Source of the DNA: UBA4738 sp002413305
GTDB lineage: Bacteria > Actinomycetota > UBA4738
Assembly (NCBI GenBank): GCA_036847185.1
Contig: DAIUAM010000009.1
Coordinates: 20,927 to 84,926, forward strand
Length of the DNA stretch: 64,000 nucleotides
Direction: 5' to 3'
Shown: piece after piece, positions 7,119 through 16,307 of the stretch
How positions within the stretch are numbered: the first letter of the stretch is position 1
Layout of the letters: each line of letters begins with the position of its first letter
The notes under the pieces: model-generated
What the model was told of the DNA's origin: nothing
Databases searched by the model: none
The model's input: the letters and a program-made list of their open reading frames with translations, nothing else
Program-made: the position numbers and the translations under genes

Positions 7119-9758
7119 ATGAGTGCCGTCGCGAAGGTGGCCGAGGGCTGGCAGGATCTCGACCTCGCCGCGGCGGCCGCGATGGAGGGGGGCGCCGTCC
7201 TCGAGCGCTTGGGCTCGACCGGGATGGGACTTTCTCCCGAGGAGGCCGCCCGGCGACTGGCGGCCATCGGGCCGAACGCGGTCCTCAGTCACGGCGCGCG
7301 GCCCCTGCAGGTCCTTGCGCGCCAGCTCAGGAACCCGCTCCTCATCCTCTTGGCCGGCGCCGCGTTCGTCTCGATCCTGGTCCATGAGCACGCCGACGCC
7401 CTGATCATCTTCGTCATCGTGTGCCTGTCGGTCGGGCTCGGCTTCGTGAACGAGTACCGCTCCGAACGGGCCGTCGAAGAGCTGCACTCCAGCATCCACC
7501 ACACGGTCGTGGCCACTCGGGGTGGCAGGGCCACCGCCGTCGACGTGACCGAACTGGTTCCCGGCGACGTGGTCACGTTGGACGTGGGTGAGATCGTCCC
7601 TGCGGATCTTCGGCTGTTGGAATCGACGGCCCTCGAGTGCGACGAATCCGCGCTCACCGGCGAGTCGATGCCCGCGCCGAAGGCGGCCGCCCCGGTGAAG
7701 GCCGGCGGGGGACCCTTGGATCTCGCCGCCTGCGCGTTCATGGGCACGGTCGTGCGCTCGGGCACCGCCCGGGCCGTCGTGGTGCGAACCAGCGGCCGGA
7801 CGGCCTTCGGCCGGATCGCGCAGGGGTTGGGGACCCGGCCACCCGAGACCGCGTTCCAGCTTGGGCTCCGGGACTTCTCCAAGCTCCTGATCCGGGTCAC
7901 CATAGTGCTCACCGTCTCAATCTTCGCCATCAACGCCCTGCTCCACCGCCCCCTGCTGGAGGCGGCCCTCTTCGCACTGGCCATCGCCGTGGGACTCACC
8001 CCGCAGCTCCTCCCGGCCATCGTCACGGTGAGCCTCTCCACGGGAGCTCGGCGGCTGGCCAGGAAGAAGGTCGTGGTGAAGCGGCTGGTGAGCATCGAGG
8101 ACCTAGGGAACCTCGAGATCCTGTTCACCGACAAGACCGGGACCCTCACGGAGGGCCGGATCGATTTCCTCGGCGGCGTCGACCCTGCCGGGACGCCGTC
8201 CGAGCAGGTCCTCCGGTTCGGCCTGCTGTGCAACTCGGCGGTCGTGCAGGACGGGACGCCGGTGGGCGGGAATCCCCTGGACCAGGCCTTGTGGGTCAGC
8301 CCGCAGGCGTCAGGTCTGCCGGTCGAAGCCTGGACGAAGGTTGCCGAGGCGCCGTTCGACTTCGACCGCAGGCTCATGTCGGTCCTGGTGCAGGGCTCCG
8401 ACCGCCGCCGGCTGATGATCACCAAGGGCGCCCCCGAGTCCGTCCTGACCCGCTGCACCGGCACCGGCTCGAACGCGAAGGGGACGCTCGACGGTCTGTT
8501 CGCAGCCGGGTCGCGAGTCGTCGCGGTGGCCACGCGGGACGGTGACTCGCTGACCGGCATCGGGCCCGACGACGAACACGACCTCACCCTCGCCGGGTTC
8601 CTCACCTTCGCCGATCCGCCGAAGGCCGACGCCGCCCGCTCGCTCGCCCGCCTCCGAACACTCGGCGTCGAGGTGAAGGTGGTGACCGGCGACAACGACC
8701 TGGTGGCCCGGAAGGTCTGCACGGACCTCGGCATGGAGGTCACCGGGGTCCTCACCGGAAGCGACCTCGACCATCTGGACGACATGGCGCTGGCGGTCGC
8801 GCTTCCCAAGACGTCGATCTTCGCCCGGGCCACCCCCGACCAGAAGTCGCGGATCATCCGGGCCCAGCGCGGCCTGGGATCCGACGTCGGGTTCCTCGGC
8901 GACGGGGTGAACGACGCCGTGGCCCTGCACGATGCCGACGTGGGCATCTCGGTGGACTCGGCGGCCGACGTGGCAAAGGACGCTGCGGACATCGTCATGC
9001 TGGAGAAGGACCTCGGGGTGCTGGCCGATGGAGTGGTGGAGGGCCGGAGGATCTTCGCGAACACGATCAAGTACGTCCTGATGGGGACGTCGTCGAACTT
9101 CGGCAACATGTTCAGCGCGGCCGGCGCTTCGATCTTCCTGAAGTTCCTGCCGATGCTCCCCACGCAGATCCTGCTCAACAACCTCATGTACGACGGGAGC
9201 GAGATCACGATCCCCACCGACAACGTCGACGAGGAACTCCTGCAACGCCCGTCCCAGTGGGACACGAGGTTCATCCGGCGCTTCATGTCGTTCTTCGGGC
9301 CCATCAGCTCCATCTACGACTTCCTGACGTTCGGGGTGATGCTGTGGATCTTCCATGCCGGCGCGGGGCTGTTCCGGACCGGCTGGTTCGTGGAGTCGCT
9401 GGCCACGCAGTCGCTGGTCATCTTCGTCATCCGGACGCGGCGCGTCCCGTTCTACCGGAGCCGGCCCAGCCGGCCCCTGCTCATCGCGACGATCGCCTGC
9501 GCCGGCCTCGGGGTGGCCATCCCGTTCATCGGGCCGGTGGCCCACGCGTTCGGATTCCGGCCCCTCCCCGCGGGTTTCCTGGGCATCCTCCTGCTCATGA
9601 TCGCCACGTACCTCTTGCTCGTGGAGCTGGGCAAGCGGCGGTTCTTCCACCTGGAACGTGGCCGGGCGCCGGTGGCCGTCCGCCTGCCCGCCCAGCACCG
9701 GCGGATCCGCCGGCTGGTCACCCGGTGGTCGCACGCCGCGCCACTGTCCACCGGGTAG
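7119..9758 (+). CDS. mgtA: Magnesium-translocating P-type ATPase
   Basis: 879 residues, the usual length of P3B magnesium ATPases. Motifs in order: actuator L-T-G-E-S near 181; phosphorylation site D-K-T-G-T-L-T-E-G near 337; ITKGAPESVL in the nucleotide domain; hinge LGDGVNDAVALHDADVGISV near 593; and the MgtA-specific membrane stretch LPTQILLNNLMYDGSEITIP. The pre-phosphorylation helix has LTPQLLPAIV, as in MgtA/MgtB, instead of the calcium-pump PEGLP. It should import Mg2+ at the cytoplasmic membrane. It is monocistronic, convergent with hyuB. No MgtC, MgtE or PhoP site is nearby. Confidence 0.92.
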   Translation: MSAVAKVAEGWQDLDLAAAAAMEGGAVLERLGSTGMGLSPEEAARRLAAIGPNAVLSHGARPLQVLARQLRNPLLILLAGAAFVSILVHEHADALIIFVIVCLSVGLGFVNEYRSERAVEELHSSIHHTVVATRGGRATAVDVTELVPGDVVTLDVGEIVPADLRLLESTALECDESALTGESMPAPKAAAPVKAGGGPLDLAACAFMGTVVRSGTARAVVVRTSGRTAFGRIAQGLGTRPPETAFQLGLRDFSKLLIRVTIVLTVSIFAINALLHRPLLEAALFALAIAVGLTPQLLPAIVTVSLSTGARRLARKKVVVKRLVSIEDLGNLEILFTDKTGTLTEGRIDFLGGVDPAGTPSEQVLRFGLLCNSAVVQDGTPVGGNPLDQALWVSPQASGLPVEAWTKVAEAPFDFDRRLMSVLVQGSDRRRLMITKGAPESVLTRCTGTGSNAKGTLDGLFAAGSRVVAVATRDGDSLTGIGPDDEHDLTLAGFLTFADPPKADAARSLARLRTLGVEVKVVTGDNDLVARKVCTDLGMEVTGVLTGSDLDHLDDMALAVALPKTSIFARATPDQKSRIIRAQRGLGSDVGFLGDGVNDAVALHDADVGISVDSAADVAKDAADIVMLEKDLGVLADGVVEGRRIFANTIKYVLMGTSSNFGNMFSAAGASIFLKFLPMLPTQILLNNLMYDGSEITIPTDNVDEELLQRPSQWDTRFIRRFMSFFGPISSIYDFLTFGVMLWIFHAGAGLFRTGWFVESLATQSLVIFVIRTRRVPFYRSRPSRPLLIATIACAGLGVAIPFIGPVAHAFGFRPLPAGFLGILLLMIATYLLLVELGKRRFFHLERGRAPVAVRLPAQHRRIRRLVTRWSHAAPLSTG

Positions 9759-9792
9759 AAGGGCATCCCCTTGGACGGGGTCGACGCGCCCG

Positions 9793-11361
9793 TCAGCCGG
9801 GCGGGCCGAACCCACCCCCGCCCGGCGTCTCGACCACGACGATGTCCCCAGGCCGAAGCTCCACCGCCGTCTTGCCCGGGAGCGCACGGTCCGTGCCCTC
9901 CCGGCGCAGCGCGTTTCGGCCCGTCGCCCCTGGGCTGCCGCCGGCCAGTCCCCAGGGGGCATGCGTCCGGCGGTCGGTCAACAGCGTCAGGGTGGCTCGT
10001 TCGCCGAGGACTTCGATCGAGCGACGGACCCCATCGCCACCGCGCCATCGACCTCTGCCGCCGGACCCGTCCCGCAACCGGTACTCCATCACCCGGAGCG
10101 GGTAGGCCATCTCCAGGGCCTCGGCCGGCGTGTTGAGGGTGTTCGTCATGTGTGTGTGGACGCCGCTCATGCCGTCCCGGCCGGGACGGGCGCCTTGGCC
10201 GCCGGCCACCGTCTCGTAGTAGGTGAAGGGCGCGCCGGTCCGAGGATCGACGCCCCCGATCAGCGTGTTATTCATGGTGCCCTGCGACGCGGCCGGTACG
10301 CGGTCCGGCAGTGCGCGGGCCAGCGCACCGAGCAGGACGTCCACGATCCGCTGCGAGGTCTCGACGTTGCCGGCCGCCACGGCCGCCGGCGGCTCCGGGT
10401 TCAGGAGGCATCCCTTCGGCGCACGAACGACCAGGGGCCGGAGGGACCCGGCGTTGGCGGGGATGTCCGGGTCGGTCACCGCCCGGAGCACGTACGCGCA
10501 CGCCGAGACGGTCACCGCGAAGGGCGCGTTCACGCTCCCTCGGACCTGCGGAGCGGTCCCCTCGAAGTCGACCAGCAGGCGGTCATCTTCGACCTGGATC
10601 AGCACGCGGATCGGGATGGGGTCCTCGGTGACGCCGTCATCGTCCATGGCGTCCTCGAAGCGATAGTGGCCGTTCGGGATCTCGCGCAGGGCGGCCCGGA
10701 CGGCTCGCTCCGCGTGATCCTTCGTGGCCGTCATGCTCTCGAGCAGGAGCCCCTCCCCGAGCCGGCCGGCCAGGTCGCGGAGCCGTTCGGCGGCGAGGTG
10801 GTTCGCGCCGGTCTGGGCCCGCAGGTCGCCGATCCGCTCATCGGGGGTGCGGGTGTTGGCCAGCAAGAGCCGGACGAGGTCCTGGTCCTCCCGCCCGGCC
10901 CGCCACAGCTTGACGGGCGGGATCCGGATGCCCTCCTGGAAGATCTCGGTCGCGCCGGCCGGCATGCTCCCGGGTGCGCTCCCGCCCACGTCGGCGTGGT
11001 GGGCGCGATTCGCGACGAAGCCCAGCAGCTGCCCATCGTGGCCGTGGACCGGGGAGATGACCGTCCAGTCGGGCAGGTGCGTGCCGCCGGCGAACGGGTC
11101 GGACAACAGGACCTGGTCACCCGGCTCCAGCTCGCCGAACGTGTCCAGCGCGGCCGCCACCGAGGCCGGCATGGCCCCCAGATGGACGGGGATGTGTTCG
11201 GCCTGCGCGACGAGCTCGCCGTCCGGTCCGAACAGCGCGGCCGAGCAGTCCACTCGCTCCTTGATGTTCGGCGAGTAGGCGGTCCGGCGGAGGGCGACCC
11301 CGGCCTCCTCGGCCACCCCGGCCAGCGCGTTCCGGGTGACCTCCAGCGTCACCGGATCCAC
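9793..11361 (-). CDS. hyuB: Hydantoinase B / oxoprolinase family subunit
   Basis: 522 residues of the HyuB family. The N-terminus VDPVTLEVTRNALAGVAEEA, followed by RTAYSPNIKERVDCSAALFG and VAQAEHIPVHLGAMPASVAA, is diagnostic, as is LSDPFAGGTHLPDWTVISPV. The C-terminal ETPGGGGFG is the family's usual end. The GTG at 11361 is chosen because it lies one base after the hyuA stop and gives the standard N-terminus. With HyuA it forms an ATP-dependent amidohydrolase acting on a hydantoin, 5-oxoproline or similar ring, or an acetone-carboxylase-like complex. The substrate cannot be read from the sequence. Confidence 0.88.
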   Translation of the reverse strand: MDPVTLEVTRNALAGVAEEAGVALRRTAYSPNIKERVDCSAALFGPDGELVAQAEHIPVHLGAMPASVAAALDTFGELEPGDQVLLSDPFAGGTHLPDWTVISPVHGHDGQLLGFVANRAHHADVGGSAPGSMPAGATEIFQEGIRIPPVKLWRAGREDQDLVRLLLANTRTPDERIGDLRAQTGANHLAAERLRDLAGRLGEGLLLESMTATKDHAERAVRAALREIPNGHYRFEDAMDDDGVTEDPIPIRVLIQVEDDRLLVDFEGTAPQVRGSVNAPFAVTVSACAYVLRAVTDPDIPANAGSLRPLVVRAPKGCLLNPEPPAAVAAGNVETSQRIVDVLLGALARALPDRVPAASQGTMNNTLIGGVDPRTGAPFTYYETVAGGQGARPGRDGMSGVHTHMTNTLNTPAEALEMAYPLRVMEYRLRDGSGGRGRWRGGDGVRRSIEVLGERATLTLLTDRRTHAPWGLAGGSPGATGRNALRREGTDRALPGKTAVELRPGDIVVVETPGGGGFGPPG

Positions 11362-11362
11362 G

Positions 11363-13354
11363 TCAGCGCTCCCGGATGACCAGGTTGCCCGCGGGGTCCA
11401 CGTCGGCCCGTTGTCCGGGCAGCACCAAGCAGGTCGAATCCACCCCGGCCACGATCGCCGGCCCGTCGAACGCGTCACCGGCGCCGAGCGCCTCCATCTG
11501 GTAAAGGGCTGCGGCCGTCTGCTCCTCTCCGATGGAAACGGCCCGTTCGCCGCGACGAGCGCGCTCGGCCCCAACGCCGGGCGGGATCACCGGCGTGGCG
11601 GCGCGGGGTGGAGGTCCTTCGGCCCGAACCCGGAGGTTGACGATGTCCACCGGCGCGTCGGTGTGCGCGTATCCGTACCGCTCCCGGTGGGCCCGGTGGA
11701 ACGCCTCCGCCAGCTTCGCCGGGTCGGCAGCTCCTTCCGGGGCCGCCACTGCGAGCTCGAACGCCTGCCCCCGATAGCGGCAGTCGGCCGACCGGTGCAT
11801 CGCGACGGCGTCGACCCCCTGGCGCTTCACCAGCCGCCCGGCATCTTCCTCCAGGTCCCGCCATCCCGCTTCAAGCTCGGCCGGTTCGAGGTCGCGGGAG
11901 TCGGCCAGGCGGGTCCGGACCAGGTCGACAGCGATGGGCGCCGCCAACAGGCCGAACGCGGACAGCACGCCGGGATGGCGCGGAACGATCACGGTCTCGA
12001 AGCCGAGCTCCCGGGCCAGGGCGCCTTGATGGAGCGGGCCCGCGCCGCCGAACGCCAGCAGCGCGTACCGGCGCGGGTCGCGGCCGCGCTCGACCGAGAC
12101 CACACGTAAGGCCTTCGCGACCTGCGCCTGGAGCACGCGAAGGATCCCCGACGCGCACGTCGGGCCGTCGAGGTCCAGCTCGTCGGCCAGCGCGCCGACC
12201 GCCCGGCGAGCGGGCTCGGGATGCAGCTCCACCGAGCCGCCCAGCCGGTCCTCGCCGCCCAGGAGTCCGGTCAGGAGGTAGGCGTCGGTCACGGTCGGTT
12301 CGGCGCCACCTCGGCCGTAGCTCGCCGGTCCGGGATCGGCGCCGGCCGACCTCGGGCCTACCCGGAGCGCGCCGCCCGGGTCGCGCCAGGCGATGCTCCC
12401 TCCGCCTGCTCCCACCGTGTGGACCTCGGTGGAGGACACGCCGAACGGCAGCCCGCCGATCTCCCCTTCCGCCGTGGTCCGGGGCCGGCCGCCTTCGATC
12501 AACGTGGCGTCGGTCGACGTCCCTCCCATGTCGAAGGCGATCACGTCCCCGTAGCCGGCAGCCGCCCCGACCGCGGCTGCTCCCCAGGCTCCGGCCGCGG
12601 GGCCCGATAGCAGGGTGTGAACGGGGGACGTCGCCGCCAAGCCCGCCGTGAACGTCCCCCCACCCGACCGCATCACTTCGACGTCGGCTCCGAGCCCTTC
12701 CTCGCGCAGCCGCTCGGCCAGGTTGCCGAGGTATGTGCGCATGACCGGCTTCACGTAGGCGTTCAGCGCGGTGGTGCTGGCTCGTTCGTACTCGCGGAAC
12801 ACGGGGAGCACGTCGGACGAACAGCTCACGTCCATGCCGCCCAGCGCCACGGCGATGGCGCGCTCGTGGCTCGGGTCCAGGAAGGAGAACAGGAGACAGA
12901 CCGCGACCGACTCGGGGTCGAGCCGCCGCACCGCGTCGGCCACGACCTCCGGCGACTCCAGCTCCCGGAGGACGGTGGCGTCGGCTAGGACCCGCTCGGC
13001 CGCCTCGACCACCAGCTCATGAGGCACCAGGGGCGGCGGCCGATCGGCGAACTGGTCATAGAGCTTCGGTCGGTTCTGTCGCCCGATCTCCAGCAGGTCC
13101 CGAAAACCCTCGGTGGTGACCAGGACGGTCCGGGCACCGCGCCGCTCCAGGACGGCGTTGGTGGCCACCGTGGTCCCGTGCACGAACCTCCGCAACGACC
13201 CGGCATCCACGCCCATCCAGCGCAGACCGGCGAGCACACCTTCTGCCTGATCGTTCGGCGTCGAGGGCACCTTCGCCACCCGAAGGCCGTCTTCGCCGAG
13301 CAGCACGAGGTCGGTGAACGTGCCCCCCACGTCCACACCGAGCACCGGGTCCAC
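11363..13354 (-). CDS. hyuA: Hydantoinase A / oxoprolinase family subunit
   Basis: 663 residues. The N-terminus VDPVLGVDVGGTFTDLVLLG carries the actin-like ATP-binding G-G-T-F-T-D motif, followed by FVHGTTVATNAVLERRGART. Centrally AFDMGGTSTDATLI (second phosphate loop) and HTVGAGGGSIAWRDPGGALR, then FGGAGPLHQGALARELG, complete the HyuA signatures. The GTG at 13354 is preferred over upstream ATGs. It lies 8 nt after a TATCGT box and gives the family N-terminus, whereas the upstream extension is encoded by an operator-like repeat. hyuB begins one base after the stop, so the two subunits are coupled. Confidence 0.88.
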   Translation of the reverse strand: MDPVLGVDVGGTFTDLVLLGEDGLRVAKVPSTPNDQAEGVLAGLRWMGVDAGSLRRFVHGTTVATNAVLERRGARTVLVTTEGFRDLLEIGRQNRPKLYDQFADRPPPLVPHELVVEAAERVLADATVLRELESPEVVADAVRRLDPESVAVCLLFSFLDPSHERAIAVALGGMDVSCSSDVLPVFREYERASTTALNAYVKPVMRTYLGNLAERLREEGLGADVEVMRSGGGTFTAGLAATSPVHTLLSGPAAGAWGAAAVGAAAGYGDVIAFDMGGTSTDATLIEGGRPRTTAEGEIGGLPFGVSSTEVHTVGAGGGSIAWRDPGGALRVGPRSAGADPGPASYGRGGAEPTVTDAYLLTGLLGGEDRLGGSVELHPEPARRAVGALADELDLDGPTCASGILRVLQAQVAKALRVVSVERGRDPRRYALLAFGGAGPLHQGALARELGFETVIVPRHPGVLSAFGLLAAPIAVDLVRTRLADSRDLEPAELEAGWRDLEEDAGRLVKRQGVDAVAMHRSADCRYRGQAFELAVAAPEGAADPAKLAEAFHRAHRERYGYAHTDAPVDIVNLRVRAEGPPPRAATPVIPPGVGAERARRGERAVSIGEEQTAAALYQMEALGAGDAFDGPAIVAGVDSTCLVLPGQRADVDPAGNLVIRER

Positions 13355-13362
13355 GGTACCCA

Positions 13363-13368
13363 ACGATA
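13363..13368 (-). promoter_or_regulatory. -10 box of hyuAB
   Basis: TATCGT on the minus strand, 8 nt before the GTG at 13354, with no Shine-Dalgarno between. It supports a leaderless hyuA transcript. Confidence 0.45.
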
Positions 13369-13421
13369 GCGAGACACTTTCGGTGGCGCTGCTAGGGGTC
13401 ATGACCCGGCGAGCCTTATCC

Positions 13422-13453
13422 ATGTATGGCGCTATACGTATGGCGCCATACAT
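13422..13453. promoter_or_regulatory. Tandem palindromic operator upstream of hyuAB
   Basis: GTATGGCGCCATAC (13438-13451) is a perfect 14-bp palindrome. It directly abuts GTATGGCGCTATAC (13424-13437), the same palindrome with one mismatch. Together they give an 11-bp outer inverted repeat, ATGTATGGCGC (13422-13432) and GCGCCATACAT (13443-13453). Two dimers side by side are implied. It lies about 70-100 bp upstream of the hyuA start, and no regulator gene is adjacent. Which protein binds is unknown. Confidence 0.7.
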
Positions 13454-13504
13454 CCGAACAGAGCCCGGCCCCACCCGTCGCCGGGCCCGAGCCAGGAAAG
13501 CGCG

Positions 13505-15442
13505 CTACTTCAGATGCCGGTCGAACCACTCCAGCACGATCCTGAAGCGCTGGACGCGATGGACCGGGTTCCCGCTTCGGGTGAGCTCGTGCGACTCCTC
13601 GGGGAAGCGGACCATCTCGACCTCACGCTTCAACAAGCGCAGCGTGGTGAAGAGCTGTTCGGCCTGTTCGATCGGGCACCGGAGGTCGTTCTCCGAGTGC
13701 AGGATCAACAGCGGCGTGTGAACGTTCTGCGCGTACGTGGCCGGTGAAATGTCGAGGTAGGCCTGGACGTCTTCGAAGAGGAACTTGCCGAAGTACCCCT
13801 TGAAGTCCCAACCGAAGTCACTGGAGCCCCACATCGAAACCCATTGGTTCACCGCGCGCTCGGAGATGCCCGCCTTGAACCGGTCCGTGTGGCCAACGAT
13901 CCACGAGGTCATGTACCCGCCGTACGAGCCGCCGATCACGCCGAGCCGTTCGCCGTCGATGAAGTCGAACCGCCGCACCGCCTCTTCGATCACGGCCATG
14001 CAGTCCTCGTAGTCCACCGACCCCCAGCCCGGCCCGGCGTCGCCCGGTCCCCGGATCGCCCGGCCCCACTCCTCGCTGTACCCGGACGAGCCGCGCGGGT
14101 TGCTGAACACAACCGCGTAGCCGCCGCCGCAGAACACCTGGAACTCGTCGAAGAACCTGTTCCCGTACTGGGTGAACGGTCCCCCGTGGATGTTGAGCAG
14201 CGCCGGATACTTCACGCCCGGTTCGAACCCCACCGGCTTCATGACCCACGCCTCCACCTCCGTCCCGTCGGCCGACGTGGCGGTGAAGCGTTCGGCGGGA
14301 ACCAGCTGCCGGCCTTCGGCGAATCCCTTGCCCACCTCGGTGACCTGTCGCTCGTCGATGTAGAGCTCCGACAGGCTGGTGGGCTCGGTCGCCGAGCACA
14401 CCAGCCGGCCGCCGGCCACGTCGTACCCCGTCACGGTGCGCTCGCCTCCCACCGCAAGCTCGGGCTTGCCGGAACCGTCGGAGGCCACTCGGTAGACGTG
14501 GGTGTTCCCGCGATCCTCGACGGCGAACACGATGTCATCGCCGTCCCAGATCGGCTCCCGGATCTGCGGGTAGGGGCTGCAGTTCCGGTCGAGCGATTCG
14601 GTCAGCAGGCGGACCTCGCCGCTCCCCGCGTCGACCACCCCGATCTGGGTGTGCTTCGGGTCGTCCCACTCCCCTGGATAGCGGCCCGCGGCCAACCGGC
14701 CGCCGTCGGGCGACCACGAGATGCCGTCGAACCCGCCGCCGCCCTGGGTGAGGCGGGTGGGTTCGCCGCCCTTCGCCTCGATCAGGTACACGTCGCTGAC
14801 GTGATCGGTGTCCCAGTCCGGATGCCGCGCGGAGAGGAAGGCGATGGTCTTCCCGTCCGGCGACCACCGGGGGCCTGAGTCCTCGAAGTCTCCCGACGTG
14901 AGCTGGACCGGCTCGCCCGAGCCGTCGGCCTTGAGAGTGAACAGGTGCTGGGGCCGGTCGCCCGTCCAACCGACGTGTTCGAGCTTGTACTTCAGGCGGG
15001 TGAACCGGCGAGGTTCCCGCTTCTTGTCGTCCTTCTCCTTGTAGGCCGGGTCCCGGACCCGGGAGACGAAGGCGATGGTCGAACCGTCCGGCGACCACAC
15101 GACCTCGTTCACGTCCTCATCCAGGCTGGTGAGCTTGCGGGGTTCGCCGCCAGCCACGGGCATCAGGTACAGCTGGCTGGATTCTCCTTCGCGGTTCGAG
15201 GTGAAGGCGAGCGTCGAACCGTCCGGCGACCACCGGGGGTCGGCGTCCCGCTTGGTCCCCGACGTGAACTGCCGGGGCTTCGACGAACCGTCCATCGGGG
15301 CCAGCCAGATCGCGGCCCGGTATTCGTTCGCCTTGCCGTCCACCCGAGCTACCGAGAAGGCCACCGTCCTGCCATCCGGAGAGACCCGGGGGTCAGCCAC
15401 TCCCGCCAGTTCGAAGACGTCCTCGGGAACCATTCCCCTCAT
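13505..15442 (-). CDS. S9 family prolyl oligopeptidase-like serine peptidase
   Basis: 645 residues. The first 380 or so form a beta propeller of TolB/WD-like repeats (DPRVSPDGRTVAFS, DPRWSPDGSTLAFTSNREGE, GPRWSPDGKTIAFLSARHPD). The C-terminal alpha/beta hydrolase domain contains the nucleophile elbow G-G-S-Y-G-G-Y-M, the Asp in LLILHSENDLRCPIEQAEQL and the His in FPEESHELTRSG. The ATG at 15442 follows AAGGAGGG at ideal spacing. No signal peptide is seen, so it is probably cytoplasmic and degrades oligopeptides (acylaminoacyl-peptidase type). It is monocistronic. Confidence 0.9.
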   Translation of the reverse strand: MRGMVPEDVFELAGVADPRVSPDGRTVAFSVARVDGKANEYRAAIWLAPMDGSSKPRQFTSGTKRDADPRWSPDGSTLAFTSNREGESSQLYLMPVAGGEPRKLTSLDEDVNEVVWSPDGSTIAFVSRVRDPAYKEKDDKKREPRRFTRLKYKLEHVGWTGDRPQHLFTLKADGSGEPVQLTSGDFEDSGPRWSPDGKTIAFLSARHPDWDTDHVSDVYLIEAKGGEPTRLTQGGGGFDGISWSPDGGRLAAGRYPGEWDDPKHTQIGVVDAGSGEVRLLTESLDRNCSPYPQIREPIWDGDDIVFAVEDRGNTHVYRVASDGSGKPELAVGGERTVTGYDVAGGRLVCSATEPTSLSELYIDERQVTEVGKGFAEGRQLVPAERFTATSADGTEVEAWVMKPVGFEPGVKYPALLNIHGGPFTQYGNRFFDEFQVFCGGGYAVVFSNPRGSSGYSEEWGRAIRGPGDAGPGWGSVDYEDCMAVIEEAVRRFDFIDGERLGVIGGSYGGYMTSWIVGHTDRFKAGISERAVNQWVSMWGSSDFGWDFKGYFGKFLFEDVQAYLDISPATYAQNVHTPLLILHSENDLRCPIEQAEQLFTTLRLLKREVEMVRFPEESHELTRSGNPVHRVQRFRIVLEWFDRHLK

Positions 15443-15556
15443 GCCCACCCTCCTTGTCGGTATTCGCGCGACCGCCATCTTGGCACGTCGTCCCCGCCGG
15501 TCGCATCCGGGCCCGTGCGCTCTTCGAACTTCCGCCTCGCGCTTGGTTCGGTCGGG

Positions 15557-15562
15557 TAGGCT
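15557..15562 (+). promoter_or_regulatory. Candidate -10 box of the stand-alone receiver gene
   Basis: TAGGCT, 82 nt upstream of the GTG at 15645, inside the 202-nt divergent region between the S9 peptidase and the receiver gene. It leaves a leader of about 75 nt that ends in GAAGGAG. Confidence 0.35.
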
Positions 15563-15644
15563 GGCCTCACGGACCGAGTCGTGCGAGCATCCTTGTCGCT
15601 CCGTTCGGCCGGTGGGACGCTGGCATCCGAGAAGGAGCTTCCGA

Positions 15645-16016
15645 GTGACGGTTCGCGTCTTGATCGTCGACGACCAGGAGCCGTTCCGCCTCGCCGCCCG
15701 GATGGTGGTGGAGGCCACGGACGGCTTCGAAGTGGTGGGCGAGAGCGAGAGCGGCGAGGCTTCGATCGACGCCGCGAAGGAGCTCGACCCCGACCTGGTC
15801 CTGATGGACGTGAACCTGCCGGGGATCAACGGGCTGGAGGCGACCCGCAGGATCCTGGACGGGTCGACCCGGGTGGTGATCCTCCTGCTCTCCACCTACG
15901 AGGAGGAGGAGTACGCGCCGAGGGCCGCGGAGTGCGGGGCGGCGGCCTACATCCCGAAGTCGGCGTTCAGCCCGGACCGGCTCGAGCAGGCCTGGGCCGC
16001 AGCCTCCGCCGCGTGA
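15645..16016 (+). CDS. Single-domain response regulator (receiver only)
   Basis: 123 residues, only a CheY-like receiver. All key residues are present: the acidic pair in VRVLIVDDQEPF, the phospho-acceptor Asp in LVLMDVNLPGING, the Ser in LLLSTYEEEEY and the Lys in AYIPKSAF. The sequence is closest to NarL-type receivers but the HTH is absent. GAAGGAGCTT supports the GTG at 15645. It may act as a phosphate shuttle or through protein contacts. The nearest kinases are the paralogous family starting at 19140. A small membrane-protein gene follows 51 nt downstream. Confidence 0.85.
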   Translation: MTVRVLIVDDQEPFRLAARMVVEATDGFEVVGESESGEASIDAAKELDPDLVLMDVNLPGINGLEATRRILDGSTRVVILLLSTYEEEEYAPRAAECGAAAYIPKSAFSPDRLEQAWAAASAA

Positions 16017-16067
16017 ACGGCCAGCCCGCCATGCCTCCAGCTGCGCCGAAGATGGGGCTTCACGGCC

Positions 16068-16307
16068 ATGCCTCGACCTGAACACCGGCGGAAGCGCGCG
16101 AACCGCGTGTTCGTCTGGTTCGAGCGCGGCGTGCTCGGCGTGGGGATGAGCATCATCGTTTCGTTCATCGAGCGCCGGCTACTCAAAGCGATCAAGAAGG
16201 GCGGGGTCGAACCGGCTCCCCGCACCGCGGCCGCAATCGAGGGTGCCGCACCGCCGGTCGAGGCCGGCGTGCAGGATCACGTCGAACTATCGACGCCGCC
16301 GCGCTAG
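16068..16307 (+). CDS. Small basic protein with one possible transmembrane helix
   Basis: 79 residues, not recognised. A basic N-terminus (MPRPEHRRKRANRVFVWFER) precedes a hydrophobic segment GVLGVGMSIIVSFIE, then another basic stretch RRLLKAIKKG and a proline- and alanine-rich tail. No strong ribosome binding site is seen before the ATG at 16068. The last 21 bp overlap the 3' end of the convergent USP-UbiB gene. It may be co-transcribed with the receiver gene. Coding status is likely but not certain. Confidence 0.5.
   Translation: MPRPEHRRKRANRVFVWFERGVLGVGMSIIVSFIERRLLKAIKKGGVEPAPRTAAAIEGAAPPVEAGVQDHVELSTPPR

Noticed and set aside
7289..9313. Long open frame (674 codons) antisense to mgtA, and similar ones antisense to other genes.
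   Set aside because: These are shadow frames caused by high GC; their residue composition is Arg/Ser/Pro-rich and no domain is recognisable.
13403..13474. N-terminal extension of HyuA starting at 13474 or 13402.
   Set aside because: The upstream part of the extension is encoded by the palindromic operator, and the family N-terminus begins at the GTG at 13354, which has a -10 box at the right distance.
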